Source: Janthinobacterium agaricidamnosum (GTDB lineage Bacteria; Pseudomonadota; Gammaproteobacteria; Burkholderiales; Burkholderiaceae_D). Taken from it: DNA of 64,000 nt. The stretch covers positions 124,001-188,000 of the forward strand of contig NZ_CP033019.1 in the NCBI RefSeq assembly GCF_003667705.1, written 5' to 3'. How positions within the stretch are numbered: the first letter of the stretch is position 1; every line of letters starts with the position of its first letter. The notes below the pieces were generated by a model. The model was not told the DNA's origin. It saw only the letters and a list, made by a program, of their open reading frames with translations, and ran no database searches. This document shows, piece after piece, positions 8,557 to 16,392 of this stretch. The translations under genes and the position numbers were made by a program.

Positions 8557-9753
8557 ATGAGCAAACAACTTCAAGACGCCTACATCGTCTCTGCAACCCG
8601 CACCCCGATCGGCAAAGCGCCGCGCGGCATGTTCAGAAACACCCGCCCGGACGACCTGCTGGTGCGCGTACTGCAATCGGCCCTGGCGCAGGCGCCTGGC
8701 CTCGACCCGGCGCTGATCACCGACGCGATCATCGGCTGCTCGTTCCCGGAAGCGGAGCAGGGCTTCAACATCGCGCGTAACTCGGTGCTGCTGGCCGGCT
8801 TGCCGAAAACCGTGGGCGGCGTCACCGTCAACCGCTACTGCGCCTCGGGCATCACGGCCATCGCCATGGCGGCTGACCGCATCCGCGTGGGCGAAGCCGA
8901 CGTCATGATCGCCGGCGGCATCGAATCGATGTCGATGGTGCCGATGATGGGCCACCACCCATCGATGAATCTGGACATGTTCAGCGACGAAAACATCGGC
9001 ATGGCCTACGGCATGGGCCTGACGGCCGAAAAAGTGGCGCAGCAATGGAAAGTGTCGCGTGAACAGCAGGACGCGTTCTCCGTTGAATCGCACCGCCGCG
9101 CCATCGCCGCGCAGCAAGCCGGTTTCTTCAAGGCCGAAACGACGCCAGTGGAAATCATCACGCGCACGCCGAACCTGGCCACCGGCCAGGTCGACGTAAC
9201 GCGCCGCACCGTCGACACGGACGAAGGCGCGCGCGCCGATTCGTCGATGGAGTCGCTGGCAAAACTGAAGCCTGTGTTCGCCGCCAAGGGTTCCGTCACG
9301 GCCGCCAACAGCTCGCAGATGTCCGATGGCGCCGGCGCGCTGTTGATCGTCAGCGAAAAAATCCTGCGCGAGCACAACCTGACCCCGCTGGCGAAATTCT
9401 CCTCGTTCGCCGTGCGCGGCGTGCCGCCGGAAATCATGGGCATCGGTCCGAAATTTGCCATTCCTGCAGCGTGCGCCGCCGCCGGTATCACGCAAGACCA
9501 GCTGGACTGGATCGAGCTGAACGAAGCGTTTGCCGCACAGGCATTGGCCGTGATCGGCGACCTGGGCCTGGATCCATCGAAGGTCAACCCGATGGGCGGC
9601 GCGATCGCCCTGGGCCACCCTCTGGGCGCCACCGGCGCCATCCGCGCCGCGACCGTGATTCACGCGCTGCAGCGCACCAAGCAGAAGTACGGCATGGTGA
9701 CGATGTGCGTGGGCGCAGGCATGGGCGCAGCAGGCATCTTCGAACGCGTCTGA
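8557..9753 (+). CDS. fadA: acetyl-CoA C-acyltransferase (3-ketoacyl-CoA thiolase), FadA-like
   Basis: A 398-residue thiolase. The acyl-accepting Cys is C95 in NRYCASG; the His in ALGHPLGATGA and the Cys in MCVGAG close to the C-terminus complete the thiolase active site. It performs the thiolytic cleavage of 3-ketoacyl-CoA that ends each oxidation round. It is the last gene of the fadE-fadN-thioesterase-fadA run, 68 bp after the thioesterase gene. Length is normal. Confidence 0.93.
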   Translation: MSKQLQDAYIVSATRTPIGKAPRGMFRNTRPDDLLVRVLQSALAQAPGLDPALITDAIIGCSFPEAEQGFNIARNSVLLAGLPKTVGGVTVNRYCASGITAIAMAADRIRVGEADVMIAGGIESMSMVPMMGHHPSMNLDMFSDENIGMAYGMGLTAEKVAQQWKVSREQQDAFSVESHRRAIAAQQAGFFKAETTPVEIITRTPNLATGQVDVTRRTVDTDEGARADSSMESLAKLKPVFAAKGSVTAANSSQMSDGAGALLIVSEKILREHNLTPLAKFSSFAVRGVPPEIMGIGPKFAIPAACAAAGITQDQLDWIELNEAFAAQALAVIGDLGLDPSKVNPMGGAIALGHPLGATGAIRAATVIHALQRTKQKYGMVTMCVGAGMGAAGIFERV

Positions 9754-9957
9754 TGACACTTGGCATAAGCTACTGCGCGTTGCGATTCGCGGCCTGCGAT
9801 GCTCACTGTGCCTTCGCACAGTTGCGCGTCTCGGCCACAACTCGCTGCCGCTCGCTACGCTTCTGCCAGGCGTCGTGACGTCAGTGGTCAGCTAAGATTA
9901 GTCAAAACTTGGGCGCTGCGGGATTACCCCGGCGCCCTTTATCTTTTTGGAGACGAC
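9754..9957 (+). other. intergenic region with hairpin-forming sequence
   Basis: No convincing gene. It contains a perfect 7-bp stem with a CTTC loop (arms at 9805-9811 and 9816-9822) in a stretch with no coding signature, reminiscent of a dispersed intergenic repeat. Only this copy is in the window, so repetitiveness cannot be shown here. Confidence 0.4.
9911..9947 (+). terminator. probable terminator after fadA
   Basis: Arms GGGCGC (9911-9916) and GCGCCC (9932-9937) enclose a second CGGG/CCCG pairing and are followed by a T-rich tract. It ends only ~10 nt before the next gene's start codon, so it could instead be a structured 5' leader of the enoyl-CoA hydratase mRNA. Confidence 0.5.
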
Positions 9958-10737
9958 ATGGATATTTTGTGCAGCAAGAGCGAGGGCATTCTGACCCTGG
10001 AATTCAACCGCCTGGAACGCAAGAATGCGATCACGGGTGCCATGTACCAGACCCTGGCCGACGCGCTGGTGGCGGCCGAGACGGACGATGCAGTACGCGC
10101 CATCCTGATCTGCGGCAAGCGCGAGATTTTCACGGCTGGCAACGACCTCGATGACTTCATGAAGACGGCGCGTCCGAAGGATGGCTCGCTCGACCATGAC
10201 CGTCCCGTGTTCCAGTTCATGCGCGCCCTGTACGGCAGCAGCAAGCCAGTGGTGGCGGCCGTCTCCGGCCCCGCCATCGGCATCGGCACGACCTTGTTGA
10301 TGCACTGCGACCTCGTCTACGCGGCCGACAACGCCAGCTTCTCGATGCCGTTCACGCAACTGGGCCTGTGCCCGGAATTTGGCTCCAGCCTGCTGCTCAC
10401 GCAACTGGCCGGCTACCCGCGCGCGGCGGAAAAGCTGATGCTGGGCGAGTCCTTCCCCGCCAGCGAAGCGCTGGAAATGGGCCTCGTGTCGAAAGTCGTG
10501 CCCCTGTACGACTTGATGACCTTCGCGCAAGGCCAGGCGGCCAAGCTGGTGGCATTGCCGGCGGCCTCGATCCGCGCCACCAAGCGCCTGATGAAGCAAA
10601 GCCGCATGGAACCGATGAAGGCGGCCATCGCCGAGGAAAACAAGTTGTTCAGCGCCATGCTGGGCGGTGCCGAGGCGAAGGAAGCGTTTACGGCCTTCTT
10701 TGAAAAGAGGAAGCCGGATTTCAAGAAGTTCGCCTAA
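9958..10737 (+). CDS. enoyl-CoA hydratase/isomerase family protein
   Basis: A 259-residue crotonase-fold enzyme that hydrates or isomerises enoyl-CoAs. The oxyanion-hole loops are visible as FTAGNDLDDF (residues ~59-68) and the GPAIGIGTTL region (~104-113). I chose the ATG at 9958, preceded by GGAG at spacing 6, over a longer in-frame extension that would run through the upstream hairpin. It follows the fad cluster but may have its own transcript, given the hairpin between them. The usual second catalytic Glu appears replaced by FGSSL-type residues (LCPEFGSS), so exact activity is uncertain. Confidence 0.88.
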   Translation: MDILCSKSEGILTLEFNRLERKNAITGAMYQTLADALVAAETDDAVRAILICGKREIFTAGNDLDDFMKTARPKDGSLDHDRPVFQFMRALYGSSKPVVAAVSGPAIGIGTTLLMHCDLVYAADNASFSMPFTQLGLCPEFGSSLLLTQLAGYPRAAEKLMLGESFPASEALEMGLVSKVVPLYDLMTFAQGQAAKLVALPAASIRATKRLMKQSRMEPMKAAIAEENKLFSAMLGGAEAKEAFTAFFEKRKPDFKKFA

Positions 10738-11172
10738 GGCAGGGTCTGACATCGCGTCGGACCTTCACCATCTGATGCGGAAATGACGATCGACGATGAG
10801 AATGCGGTGGCCGGTCAGCGCGAAAACGACCACGTTTACAGCCGCTACCGCAACTCATTGAATATAAAAGAAGTTTCTCAGCTGCGCCCCTGCAACGGGG
10901 GCTGGTCTTGACGTCGCGGCGAGCCTGATTGAAAACAGGGTCCAATAACGATTGCTTGGTGCGGCTACGGCTGCCGACAAGCAAACCTGACATTTTTATC
11001 TTTTATGATACTTTCCTGATGAATTTCATGTTTTATGCTAATGCATGGATTGCGACAGTTTCCATTCTCAAATGATGTGAAAGTTCATCGTCATGTATTT
11101 TCACGGCCATGACGACCAGTTGACGCGTATTGTCCGGGTATTGCTGCTGCAGGTAAAACAGGAGGAGCATTC
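10738..11172. other. 435-bp intergenic region, AT-rich in its second half
   Basis: I see no supported gene. The stretch from about 10990 to 11100 is clearly AT-richer than the surroundings and could carry the promoter of the membrane-hydrolase gene downstream. A short reading frame on the minus strand here has no ribosome-binding site or family resemblance. Confidence 0.5.
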
Positions 11173-12582
11173 ATGATTCGATTGGTGTTGCTGTTATTGG
11201 GCGTTGAATATCTACGCAAGCGCTGGCGCAGTATCCTGCTGATCGGATTGATATGGCTGCTCGCAGGCCTGGTCATCTTTATTGACGCGCTCGACAATGC
11301 GATGTACTTCCCGATCAATTTTTTTGCTTACCTGTTCCTGGTCGAAGGTCTGGCAACGCTGGCTGTGGCATGGACTGGCGTCGGCGGACAGCGCATCTTG
11401 CGCTACGTGAAAGGCTGCGCCGTGGTGCTGGCGGCGATGCTGATCTTCGCCGGTCACCACCATGGCAATTTCCTGTTATCGATGATTTTTGGAACGCTTT
11501 TTCTCGCCGACGGACTGATACAGTGCGTCTCTGCCTACATGGTCCGCTATCGGCGCTGGCGCGTGGCGTTTTCCTGGGGCCTGGCCGAGATTGCGCTGGC
11601 AATCTTCTTTTATCAGCCATATCCGACGCATTATGTTGGAACACTACCGTATTGCCTGGGCCTGTTTCTGATGTTTGGCGGCGCCAATTTGATGGGGCTG
11701 GCAACCCGTGTTCGTCGCATGAGCGGTAATCCGGCCCTGTCGGAATCGGCGCATTCCGCAGTCCAGCCGGATGAACACCTTGCTTCTGCATATACCCAAG
11801 TGGAGTGGGACGGTCCTCCAGCGGAGCATGAACAGGCGCTGACGGTGCATGTCTGGACGCCTGCCGGTTCAGCCAGGTCGCCGACCCAACATTATCCGAT
11901 TGTCGATCGCTATATCGCCGCAGTCGATGTCAACGGCGTGATCTCTACCGGGCATGCGGCATTGGAATCGCCTGAAGGTATTTATATCAGCCTGTATCCG
12001 CGCACAGAGATCGACCGTTCGCCGGACGATTTCGGGCGCCTGCTGCGCGCCACCCGGGAGAATGACGTGCCGGGCGTATTCCAGCCGGATTATGCGACAG
12101 AATCCAAGGCATGGTGCCCGTCCACCGTTCAGGTCCGTATCCGGAATTACGACCCGCGCCAGCTGCAGGCTTTCTGGCGACAGTATCGCTGCGACGAGAC
12201 TTACAATCTCACGCATCGTAATTGTTCCAGTACTGTTGCCCGGGCATTGGAGGCGGCGATCGACGGCGCCGTTGGCCGCCTGTATGGGGATCGCGCAGGC
12301 TGGAGAGTGTTTTTCCGCATCCTGGCGACGCCGGAGTTGTGGGTAGCCGCCCAGATCCGCAAGCGTGCCGTGACGATGGCGTGGACGCCCGGGTTGACGC
12401 TCGATTATTCCAGGGCGCTCAGCATGCTGGCCGATCCGCGTCCGTTCGCCTGGTGGAAATTGGCGAGGGCCGCCTTCAACAGGATGGCGCAATTGCGCCG
12501 CGAATGGCGTGCCCAGGACCATGGCGCCATCGATCTGCGCGAGAATCCTGGTGAAGACGCCATGCGTGACAAGCGCGCGTAG
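11173..12582 (+). CDS. HdeD-like membrane domain fused to a putative papain-like hydrolase domain
   Basis: A 469-residue protein of two parts. Residues 1-180 hold about six hydrophobic segments with HdeD/DUF308 character. Residues ~220-365 form a soluble domain in which H261 (STGHAAL) precedes C351 (HRNCSSTV). That His-then-Cys order is what a circularly permuted NlpC/P60- or papain-like fold shows. The remainder is basic and amphipathic. A good AGGAGGAGC site precedes the ATG. GC content is visibly lower than in the neighbours, suggesting acquisition. I do not recognise the full protein; enzyme activity is inference from His/Cys spacing only. Confidence 0.75.
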   Translation: MIRLVLLLLGVEYLRKRWRSILLIGLIWLLAGLVIFIDALDNAMYFPINFFAYLFLVEGLATLAVAWTGVGGQRILRYVKGCAVVLAAMLIFAGHHHGNFLLSMIFGTLFLADGLIQCVSAYMVRYRRWRVAFSWGLAEIALAIFFYQPYPTHYVGTLPYCLGLFLMFGGANLMGLATRVRRMSGNPALSESAHSAVQPDEHLASAYTQVEWDGPPAEHEQALTVHVWTPAGSARSPTQHYPIVDRYIAAVDVNGVISTGHAALESPEGIYISLYPRTEIDRSPDDFGRLLRATRENDVPGVFQPDYATESKAWCPSTVQVRIRNYDPRQLQAFWRQYRCDETYNLTHRNCSSTVARALEAAIDGAVGRLYGDRAGWRVFFRILATPELWVAAQIRKRAVTMAWTPGLTLDYSRALSMLADPRPFAWWKLARAAFNRMAQLRREWRAQDHGAIDLRENPGEDAMRDKRA

Positions 12583-12613
12583 TTCGCCGTCGCTGCATTG
12601 AAATAGATGGATC

Positions 12614-12628
12614 TAGACGACTGGTCTA
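12614..12628. promoter_or_regulatory. NemR-type operator upstream of the TetR gene
   Basis: Perfect inverted repeat TAGAC-N5-GTCTA. It abuts an extended -10 element (TGC TACAAT, 12633-12641), so a bound repressor would block the promoter. A near-identical copy lies at 13302-13316, before the alcohol dehydrogenase gene. The arms resemble the known NemR box. Confidence 0.8.
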
Positions 12629-12648
12629 ATTGTGCTACAATGCCCCGC

Positions 12649-13251
12649 ATGAAAGCTGAATACACCGACGTGCGCCAGCACATTATCGACCAGGGCAAGG
12701 CCATCATCACGCGCAAGGGTTTTGCCGGCGTGGGGCTGAACGAGATTTTATCGGCCGCCGACGTGCCCAAGGGCTCGTTCTACCATTACTTCAAGTCCAA
12801 GGAATTGTTTGGTGTAGCGATGCTGGAAGACTACGTAACGCGCTACCTGGACGAAATGGAGCGCGTGCTGGGCCAGCCCGGCCGGAACGCGGCGCAGTCG
12901 CTGATGGCGTATTGGGCCAGCTGGACCAGCGACAGCCTCGATGGCAGCGGCTGCGACTGCCGTTGCCTGGTGGTCAAGCTCAGCAGCGAAGTGGCGGACA
13001 TGTCGGAACCGATGCGCGTGGCGCTGCTTGGCGGCACCGACCGCATCATCGCCAGGCTGGCCTTGGCCATCGCGCGGGGCAGGGTGGACGATACGCTGCC
13101 ATCGGTGGCCGACCCGGCGCAGACGGCCGCCACCTTGTACCAGCTGTGGCTGGGCGCGGCCATGCTGACCAAGCTGCGGCGCGACGCCAGCGCCTTGCAA
13201 ACGGCCTGGCGGGCGACCCTGGCCATGCTGCAGCTGCCGCCGGATCAATAA
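12649..13251 (+). CDS. nemR: TetR-family redox/electrophile sensor, NemR-like
   Basis: A 200-residue TetR regulator starting at MKAEYTDVRQ. The helix-turn-helix spans about residues 8-55 (PKGSFYHYFKSKE). It keeps C106 (CRCLVVKLSSEVAD) and K175 (AMLTKLRR), the pair proposed in E. coli NemR to form a reversible bond on bleach sensing, plus C102 and C104. E. coli NemR represses nemA-gloA; here the matching operators flank nemR itself and an aldehyde reductase operon. The -10 ends only 7 bp before the start codon, so the transcript may be leaderless. A longer upstream start would run through the operator and is unlikely. Confidence 0.88.
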   Translation: MKAEYTDVRQHIIDQGKAIITRKGFAGVGLNEILSAADVPKGSFYHYFKSKELFGVAMLEDYVTRYLDEMERVLGQPGRNAAQSLMAYWASWTSDSLDGSGCDCRCLVVKLSSEVADMSEPMRVALLGGTDRIIARLALAIARGRVDDTLPSVADPAQTAATLYQLWLGAAMLTKLRRDASALQTAWRATLAMLQLPPDQ

Positions 13252-13262
13252 GGGCGCCAGGT

Positions 13263-13290
13263 ACGCGGATGACAGACGTCCGCGTTTTTT
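13263..13290 (+). terminator. Rho-independent terminator of nemR
   Basis: Stem arms ACGCGGA (13263-13269) and TCCGCGT (13279-13285) with a 9-nt loop, running into TTTTTT. It isolates nemR from the downstream operon, which then needs its own promoter at the second operator. Confidence 0.85.
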
Positions 13291-13301
13291 GAACCGCATT
13301 C

Positions 13302-13316
13302 TAGACGACCAGTCTA
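13302..13316. promoter_or_regulatory. NemR-type operator upstream of the yqhD-like operon
   Basis: TAGAC-N5-GTCTA again, also sharing the GAC at the start of the spacer and flanking TC/AA bases with the copy at 12614. TAATAA follows at 13315-13320 as a possible -10 and AAAGGAG at 13322-13328 is the ribosome-binding site. Confidence 0.8.
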
Positions 13317-13332
13317 ATAATAAAGGAGCAGC

Positions 13333-14496
13333 ATGAAGAATTTTGAATTCCACAACCCGACCCGTATCGTCTTCGGTCTTGATACCGTCGCCAAATTGTC
13401 CACCCTGGTGCCGCACGATGCGCGCGTGCTGATCTTGTACGGCGGCGCCAGCGCGGAAAAGACGGGCACCCTGGCCGAAGTGCGCACTGCTCTTGCGCTG
13501 GGCCAGCGCACGGTGCAGGAGTTTGGCGGCATCGAACCCAATCCCAGCTATGAAACCCTGATGCGCGCCGTGGCCCAGGTGCGCAGCGAGAAGCTGGACT
13601 TCCTGCTGGCCGTCGGCGGCGGCTCCGTGATCGACGGCACCAAGTTCGTCGCCGCGGCCGCCCTGTACGACGGCGAGCCGTGGGAAATCGCCGAGCGCGG
13701 CGGCGCCAACGTGCAGCGCGCCCTGCCGTTCGGCACGGTGCTGACCTTGCCGGCCACCGGGTCGGAAATGAACAGCGGCGGCGTGGTGACGAAAAAAGCC
13801 ACGCATGCCAAGCTGAGTTTTCGCAACCCGCTGCTGTACCCGCAGTTTTCCGTGCTCGACCCCGGCAAAACGTTTACCTTGCCGTCCACGCAGGTAGCCA
13901 ATGGCCTGGTCGACGCCTTTGTCCACACCACGGAACAGTATCTGACCTATCCGGTGCAGGCGAAGGTGCAGGACCGCTTTGCCGAAGGCTTGCTGCAGAC
14001 CCTGGTCGAGATCGCGCCGCAGGCGGTCGCCTCACCCGACGATTACGCCACGCGCGCCAACCTGATGTGGACGGCCACCCTGGCCCTGAATGGCCTGATC
14101 GGCGCCGGCGTGCCGCAGGACTGGGCCACCCACATGATCGGCCACGAATTGACGGCCCTGTACGACATCGACCATGCGCGCACCCTGGCCCTGGTGCTGC
14201 CCGCACTGCTGGACGTGCAGCGCGAGCAGAAACGCGGCAAATTGCTGCAATATGGCGAACGTGTCTGGAACATCACGCAGGGCAGCGACGACGAGCGCAT
14301 CGCCGCCGCCATCGCCCGCACCCGCGCCTTCTTTGAAGGGCTGGGCATTCCGACCCGTTTGTCGGCCTATCAGCTGGGCCAGGAAGCGGTGGAAGCGGTT
14401 TTGACGCAACTGGAAGCACATGGCATGACCTCCCTCGGCGAACACCGCGATATCGACCTCGCGCGCAGCCGCCGTATCCTCGAAGCAGCACTGTAA
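13333..14496 (+). CDS. yqhD: iron-containing alcohol dehydrogenase, YqhD-like aldehyde reductase
   Basis: A 387-residue group III (Fe/Zn) alcohol dehydrogenase. The NAD(P) site is GGGSVIDGTK (about residues 97-106), and metal ligands fit the D194 region (VDAFVHTTEQY), His in HMIGHELTALYDIDHARTLA (split across ~260-280). Length and N-terminus (MKNFEFHNPTRIVFG) match YqhD, an NADPH-dependent reductase of glyoxal, methylglyoxal, acrolein and other toxic aldehydes. It is directly behind a NemR-type operator and precedes a DJ-1/PfpI gene by 22 bp, so the pair looks like an inducible reactive-carbonyl defence operon. Confidence 0.92.
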   Translation: MKNFEFHNPTRIVFGLDTVAKLSTLVPHDARVLILYGGASAEKTGTLAEVRTALALGQRTVQEFGGIEPNPSYETLMRAVAQVRSEKLDFLLAVGGGSVIDGTKFVAAAALYDGEPWEIAERGGANVQRALPFGTVLTLPATGSEMNSGGVVTKKATHAKLSFRNPLLYPQFSVLDPGKTFTLPSTQVANGLVDAFVHTTEQYLTYPVQAKVQDRFAEGLLQTLVEIAPQAVASPDDYATRANLMWTATLALNGLIGAGVPQDWATHMIGHELTALYDIDHARTLALVLPALLDVQREQKRGKLLQYGERVWNITQGSDDERIAAAIARTRAFFEGLGIPTRLSAYQLGQEAVEAVLTQLEAHGMTSLGEHRDIDLARSRRILEAAL

Positions 14497-14518
14497 CCCT
14501 GACATAAAAGGAAACAAC

Positions 14519-15196
14519 ATGAACATCCTGATGGTACTGACCTCGCACGATCAACTGGGCGACACGGGCAAGAAAACCGGCTTCTGGCTGGAAGAATTCG
14601 CCGCGCCCTACTATGCCTTGCAGGAAGCGGGCGCGCAGCTGACGGTGGTTTCGCCCAACGGCGGCCAGCCGCCGCTGGACCCGAAAAGCGACGAGCCCGA
14701 TTCGCAAACGGACGCCACGCGCCGCTTCAAGCAGGACGCCGCTGCGCAAGCCGTGCTGGCCAACACGGGCAAGCTGGCCGACGTGAAGGCGGCCGACTTT
14801 GACGCCGTGTTCTACCCGGGCGGCCATGGCCCGCTGTGGGACCTGGCTGAAGACCCGCACTCGATCGCGCTGATCGAGCAGATGATCGCCGCCGGCAAGC
14901 CCGTCGCCGCCGTCTGCCACGCGCCTGGCGTGCTGCGCCACGTGAAGGCGGCCGACGGCTCGCCGCTGGTGCGCGGCAAGCAGGTGACGGGCTTTACGAA
15001 TACCGAGGAAGACGCCGTCGGCTTGACGGCCATCGTGCCTTTCCTCGTCGAGGACATGCTCAAGCAAAACGGCGGCGTTTACTCGAAGCTGGGCGACTGG
15101 CAGCCGTACGCCGTCACCGATGGCTTGCTGGTCACGGGCCAGAACCCGGCCTCGTCGGAAGCGGCCGCCCAGGCGCTGCTCAAGCTGCTGGCTTGA
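14519..15196 (+). CDS. DJ-1/PfpI family protein (type 1 glutamine amidotransferase-like), Hsp31/glyoxalase III-like
   Basis: A 225-residue class I glutamine amidotransferase-fold protein. The nucleophile elbow is AAVCHAPGVL (Cys at about residue 138, followed by His), preceded by the PGGHGPLWDL loop, as in Hsp31-like glyoxalase III and chaperone proteins. It probably removes methylglyoxal/glyoxal or repairs glycated molecules. An AAAGGAAAC ribosome-binding site lies before the ATG. Co-transcription with the YqhD-like reductase and NemR-type control support a carbonyl-stress role. Confidence 0.87.
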   Translation: MNILMVLTSHDQLGDTGKKTGFWLEEFAAPYYALQEAGAQLTVVSPNGGQPPLDPKSDEPDSQTDATRRFKQDAAAQAVLANTGKLADVKAADFDAVFYPGGHGPLWDLAEDPHSIALIEQMIAAGKPVAAVCHAPGVLRHVKAADGSPLVRGKQVTGFTNTEEDAVGLTAIVPFLVEDMLKQNGGVYSKLGDWQPYAVTDGLLVTGQNPASSEAAAQALLKLLA

Positions 15197-15226
15197 TGCG
15201 CCGGTAGGACGGCCGGCCGCCGGGCG

Positions 15227-15829
15227 TCATCCACCGGTGCGTCCGGCGGCCATGCCCGCCAGGATCAGGCCGACGGACGCATGCCAGGCCGTCTCGCTGG
15301 CGGGCCTGCCCGCCAGCGCATAGCCGTGCAGGAAATCGACGAGTGCATCGCGCCCGCGCAAGCGGGTTTTTTTATCCAGATCGAGGGCCTCCACGGCCAG
15401 TTCGAACAGCGCCGTAAAGCGCTCTGCCACATCGGCTTGCGTCACGAGTCCGCGCGCCATCAGGCGCACGAAATACGGTGTGGTGCTGACCAGTTCCAGG
15501 TACAGCGCGCACAGCGCGAGCAGGCGGCGCTGCGGCCCCTGGCGTTGCGTAAACGGCGGCTGGCGCGGATCGAGCGCGGCAAAACGCTGCGCCATCAGGG
15601 CCAGCAATAATTCCTCTTTTCCCGTGTAATAGTGATACAGGGCCATTGCATCGACGCCCAGCCGCTGCGCCAGCGCGCGCATGGAAAACGCTTCGCCTTG
15701 CTCTTCCAGCAGGGCCAAGGCCGCCTGCAGGATGGCGGCGCTGTCCAGCGCGGGCGACACGCGGCGCGGCCGTCCGGCGCGGCGCACAGGAGATTCCAGG
15801 TCTTGAAGTTTTGGGGTTTTCATGGGCAT
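15227..15829 (-). CDS. TetR/AcrR family regulator divergent from a RibD-like reductase
   Basis: A 200-residue TetR protein with helix-turn-helix at about residues 30-75 (GVDAMALYHYYTGKEELL) and a TetR_C-type ligand domain. I start it at MPMKTP (15829); the second Met (15823) is possible, and a longer reading would run through the palindrome. No ribosome-binding site is seen, so it may be leaderless. The divergent gene begins 35 bp away, and a 21-bp palindrome between them is the obvious shared operator. The inducer is unknown. Confidence 0.85.
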   Translation of the reverse strand: MPMKTPKLQDLESPVRRAGRPRRVSPALDSAAILQAALALLEEQGEAFSMRALAQRLGVDAMALYHYYTGKEELLLALMAQRFAALDPRQPPFTQRQGPQRRLLALCALYLELVSTTPYFVRLMARGLVTQADVAERFTALFELAVEALDLDKKTRLRGRDALVDFLHGYALAGRPASETAWHASVGLILAGMAAGRTGG

Positions 15830-15849
15830 AATTCTACACCGTAGAATTA
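15829..15849. promoter_or_regulatory. palindromic operator between the TetR and RibD-like genes
   Basis: Perfect 9-bp arms (TAATTCTAC at 15829-15837 and its complement at 15841-15849) around a 3-nt ACC centre. It touches the TetR start codon on one side and the GAAGGA ribosome-binding site of the divergent gene on the other, so binding would shut both. Confidence 0.75.
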
Positions 15850-15864
15850 ATTGAAGGAACATCC

Positions 15865-16392
15865 ATGAAAAAGCCTGTTGTCAGCGTATTTCTCGGCATC
15901 AGCATCGACGGCTGCATCGCCGGAGAAAACGGCGACCTGTCCTGGCTGGCCGAGCTGGCGCCCGACTCGCCCGACGCCACCGGCTACACGGCCTTGATGG
16001 AGCAGGTCGATACCTTGCTGATCGGCCGCACCACGTATGACGCCGTGCTGGGATTCGAGCCGTGGCCGTATGCGGGCAAGCGCGTGGTGGTATTGAGCCA
16101 CCGCGACTTCGCGCCGCGCCATGGCGAGCAGCGCCGCGAGGGCAGCGTGCGTGAAGTACTGGAGGGGCTGGCCGAAGACGGCTGCCGCCATGTGTATCTC
16201 GATGGCGGCGCCGTCATCCGCGCCGGCTTGCGCGAGGGCGTCGTCGACAGCCTGACCTTGTCCGTGCTGCCCGTGGTGCTGGGCAAGGGCGTGCGCCTGT
16301 TCGAGGATTGCTTGCCGCGCAGCGACTGGCGCCTGGACCACACGCGCCAGCTGCCCAGCGGCGTGGTGCAGCTGCGCTATCGGAAAAATTAA
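15865..16392 (+). CDS. RibD C-terminal-like dihydrofolate reductase family protein
   Basis: A 175-residue protein of the RibD_C/DHFR superfamily (opening VSVFLGISIDGCIAG; NADPH-binding VYLDGGAVIRAGL region around residues 111-123; LPVVLGKGVRLF after it). Members reduce pterin-like or riboflavin-pathway substrates with NADPH, but many stand-alone copies have no assigned substrate. GAAGGA lies 7 bp before the start. Its stop overlaps the convergent metallophosphoesterase stop by 4 bp. Confidence 0.85.
   Translation: MKKPVVSVFLGISIDGCIAGENGDLSWLAELAPDSPDATGYTALMEQVDTLLIGRTTYDAVLGFEPWPYAGKRVVVLSHRDFAPRHGEQRREGSVREVLEGLAEDGCRHVYLDGGAVIRAGLREGVVDSLTLSVLPVVLGKGVRLFEDCLPRSDWRLDHTRQLPSGVVQLRYRKN

Noticed and set aside
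10721..10993. 90-codon minus-strand frame after the enoyl-CoA hydratase gene
   Set aside because: No ribosome-binding site, composition unlike real genes here, no recognisable domain.
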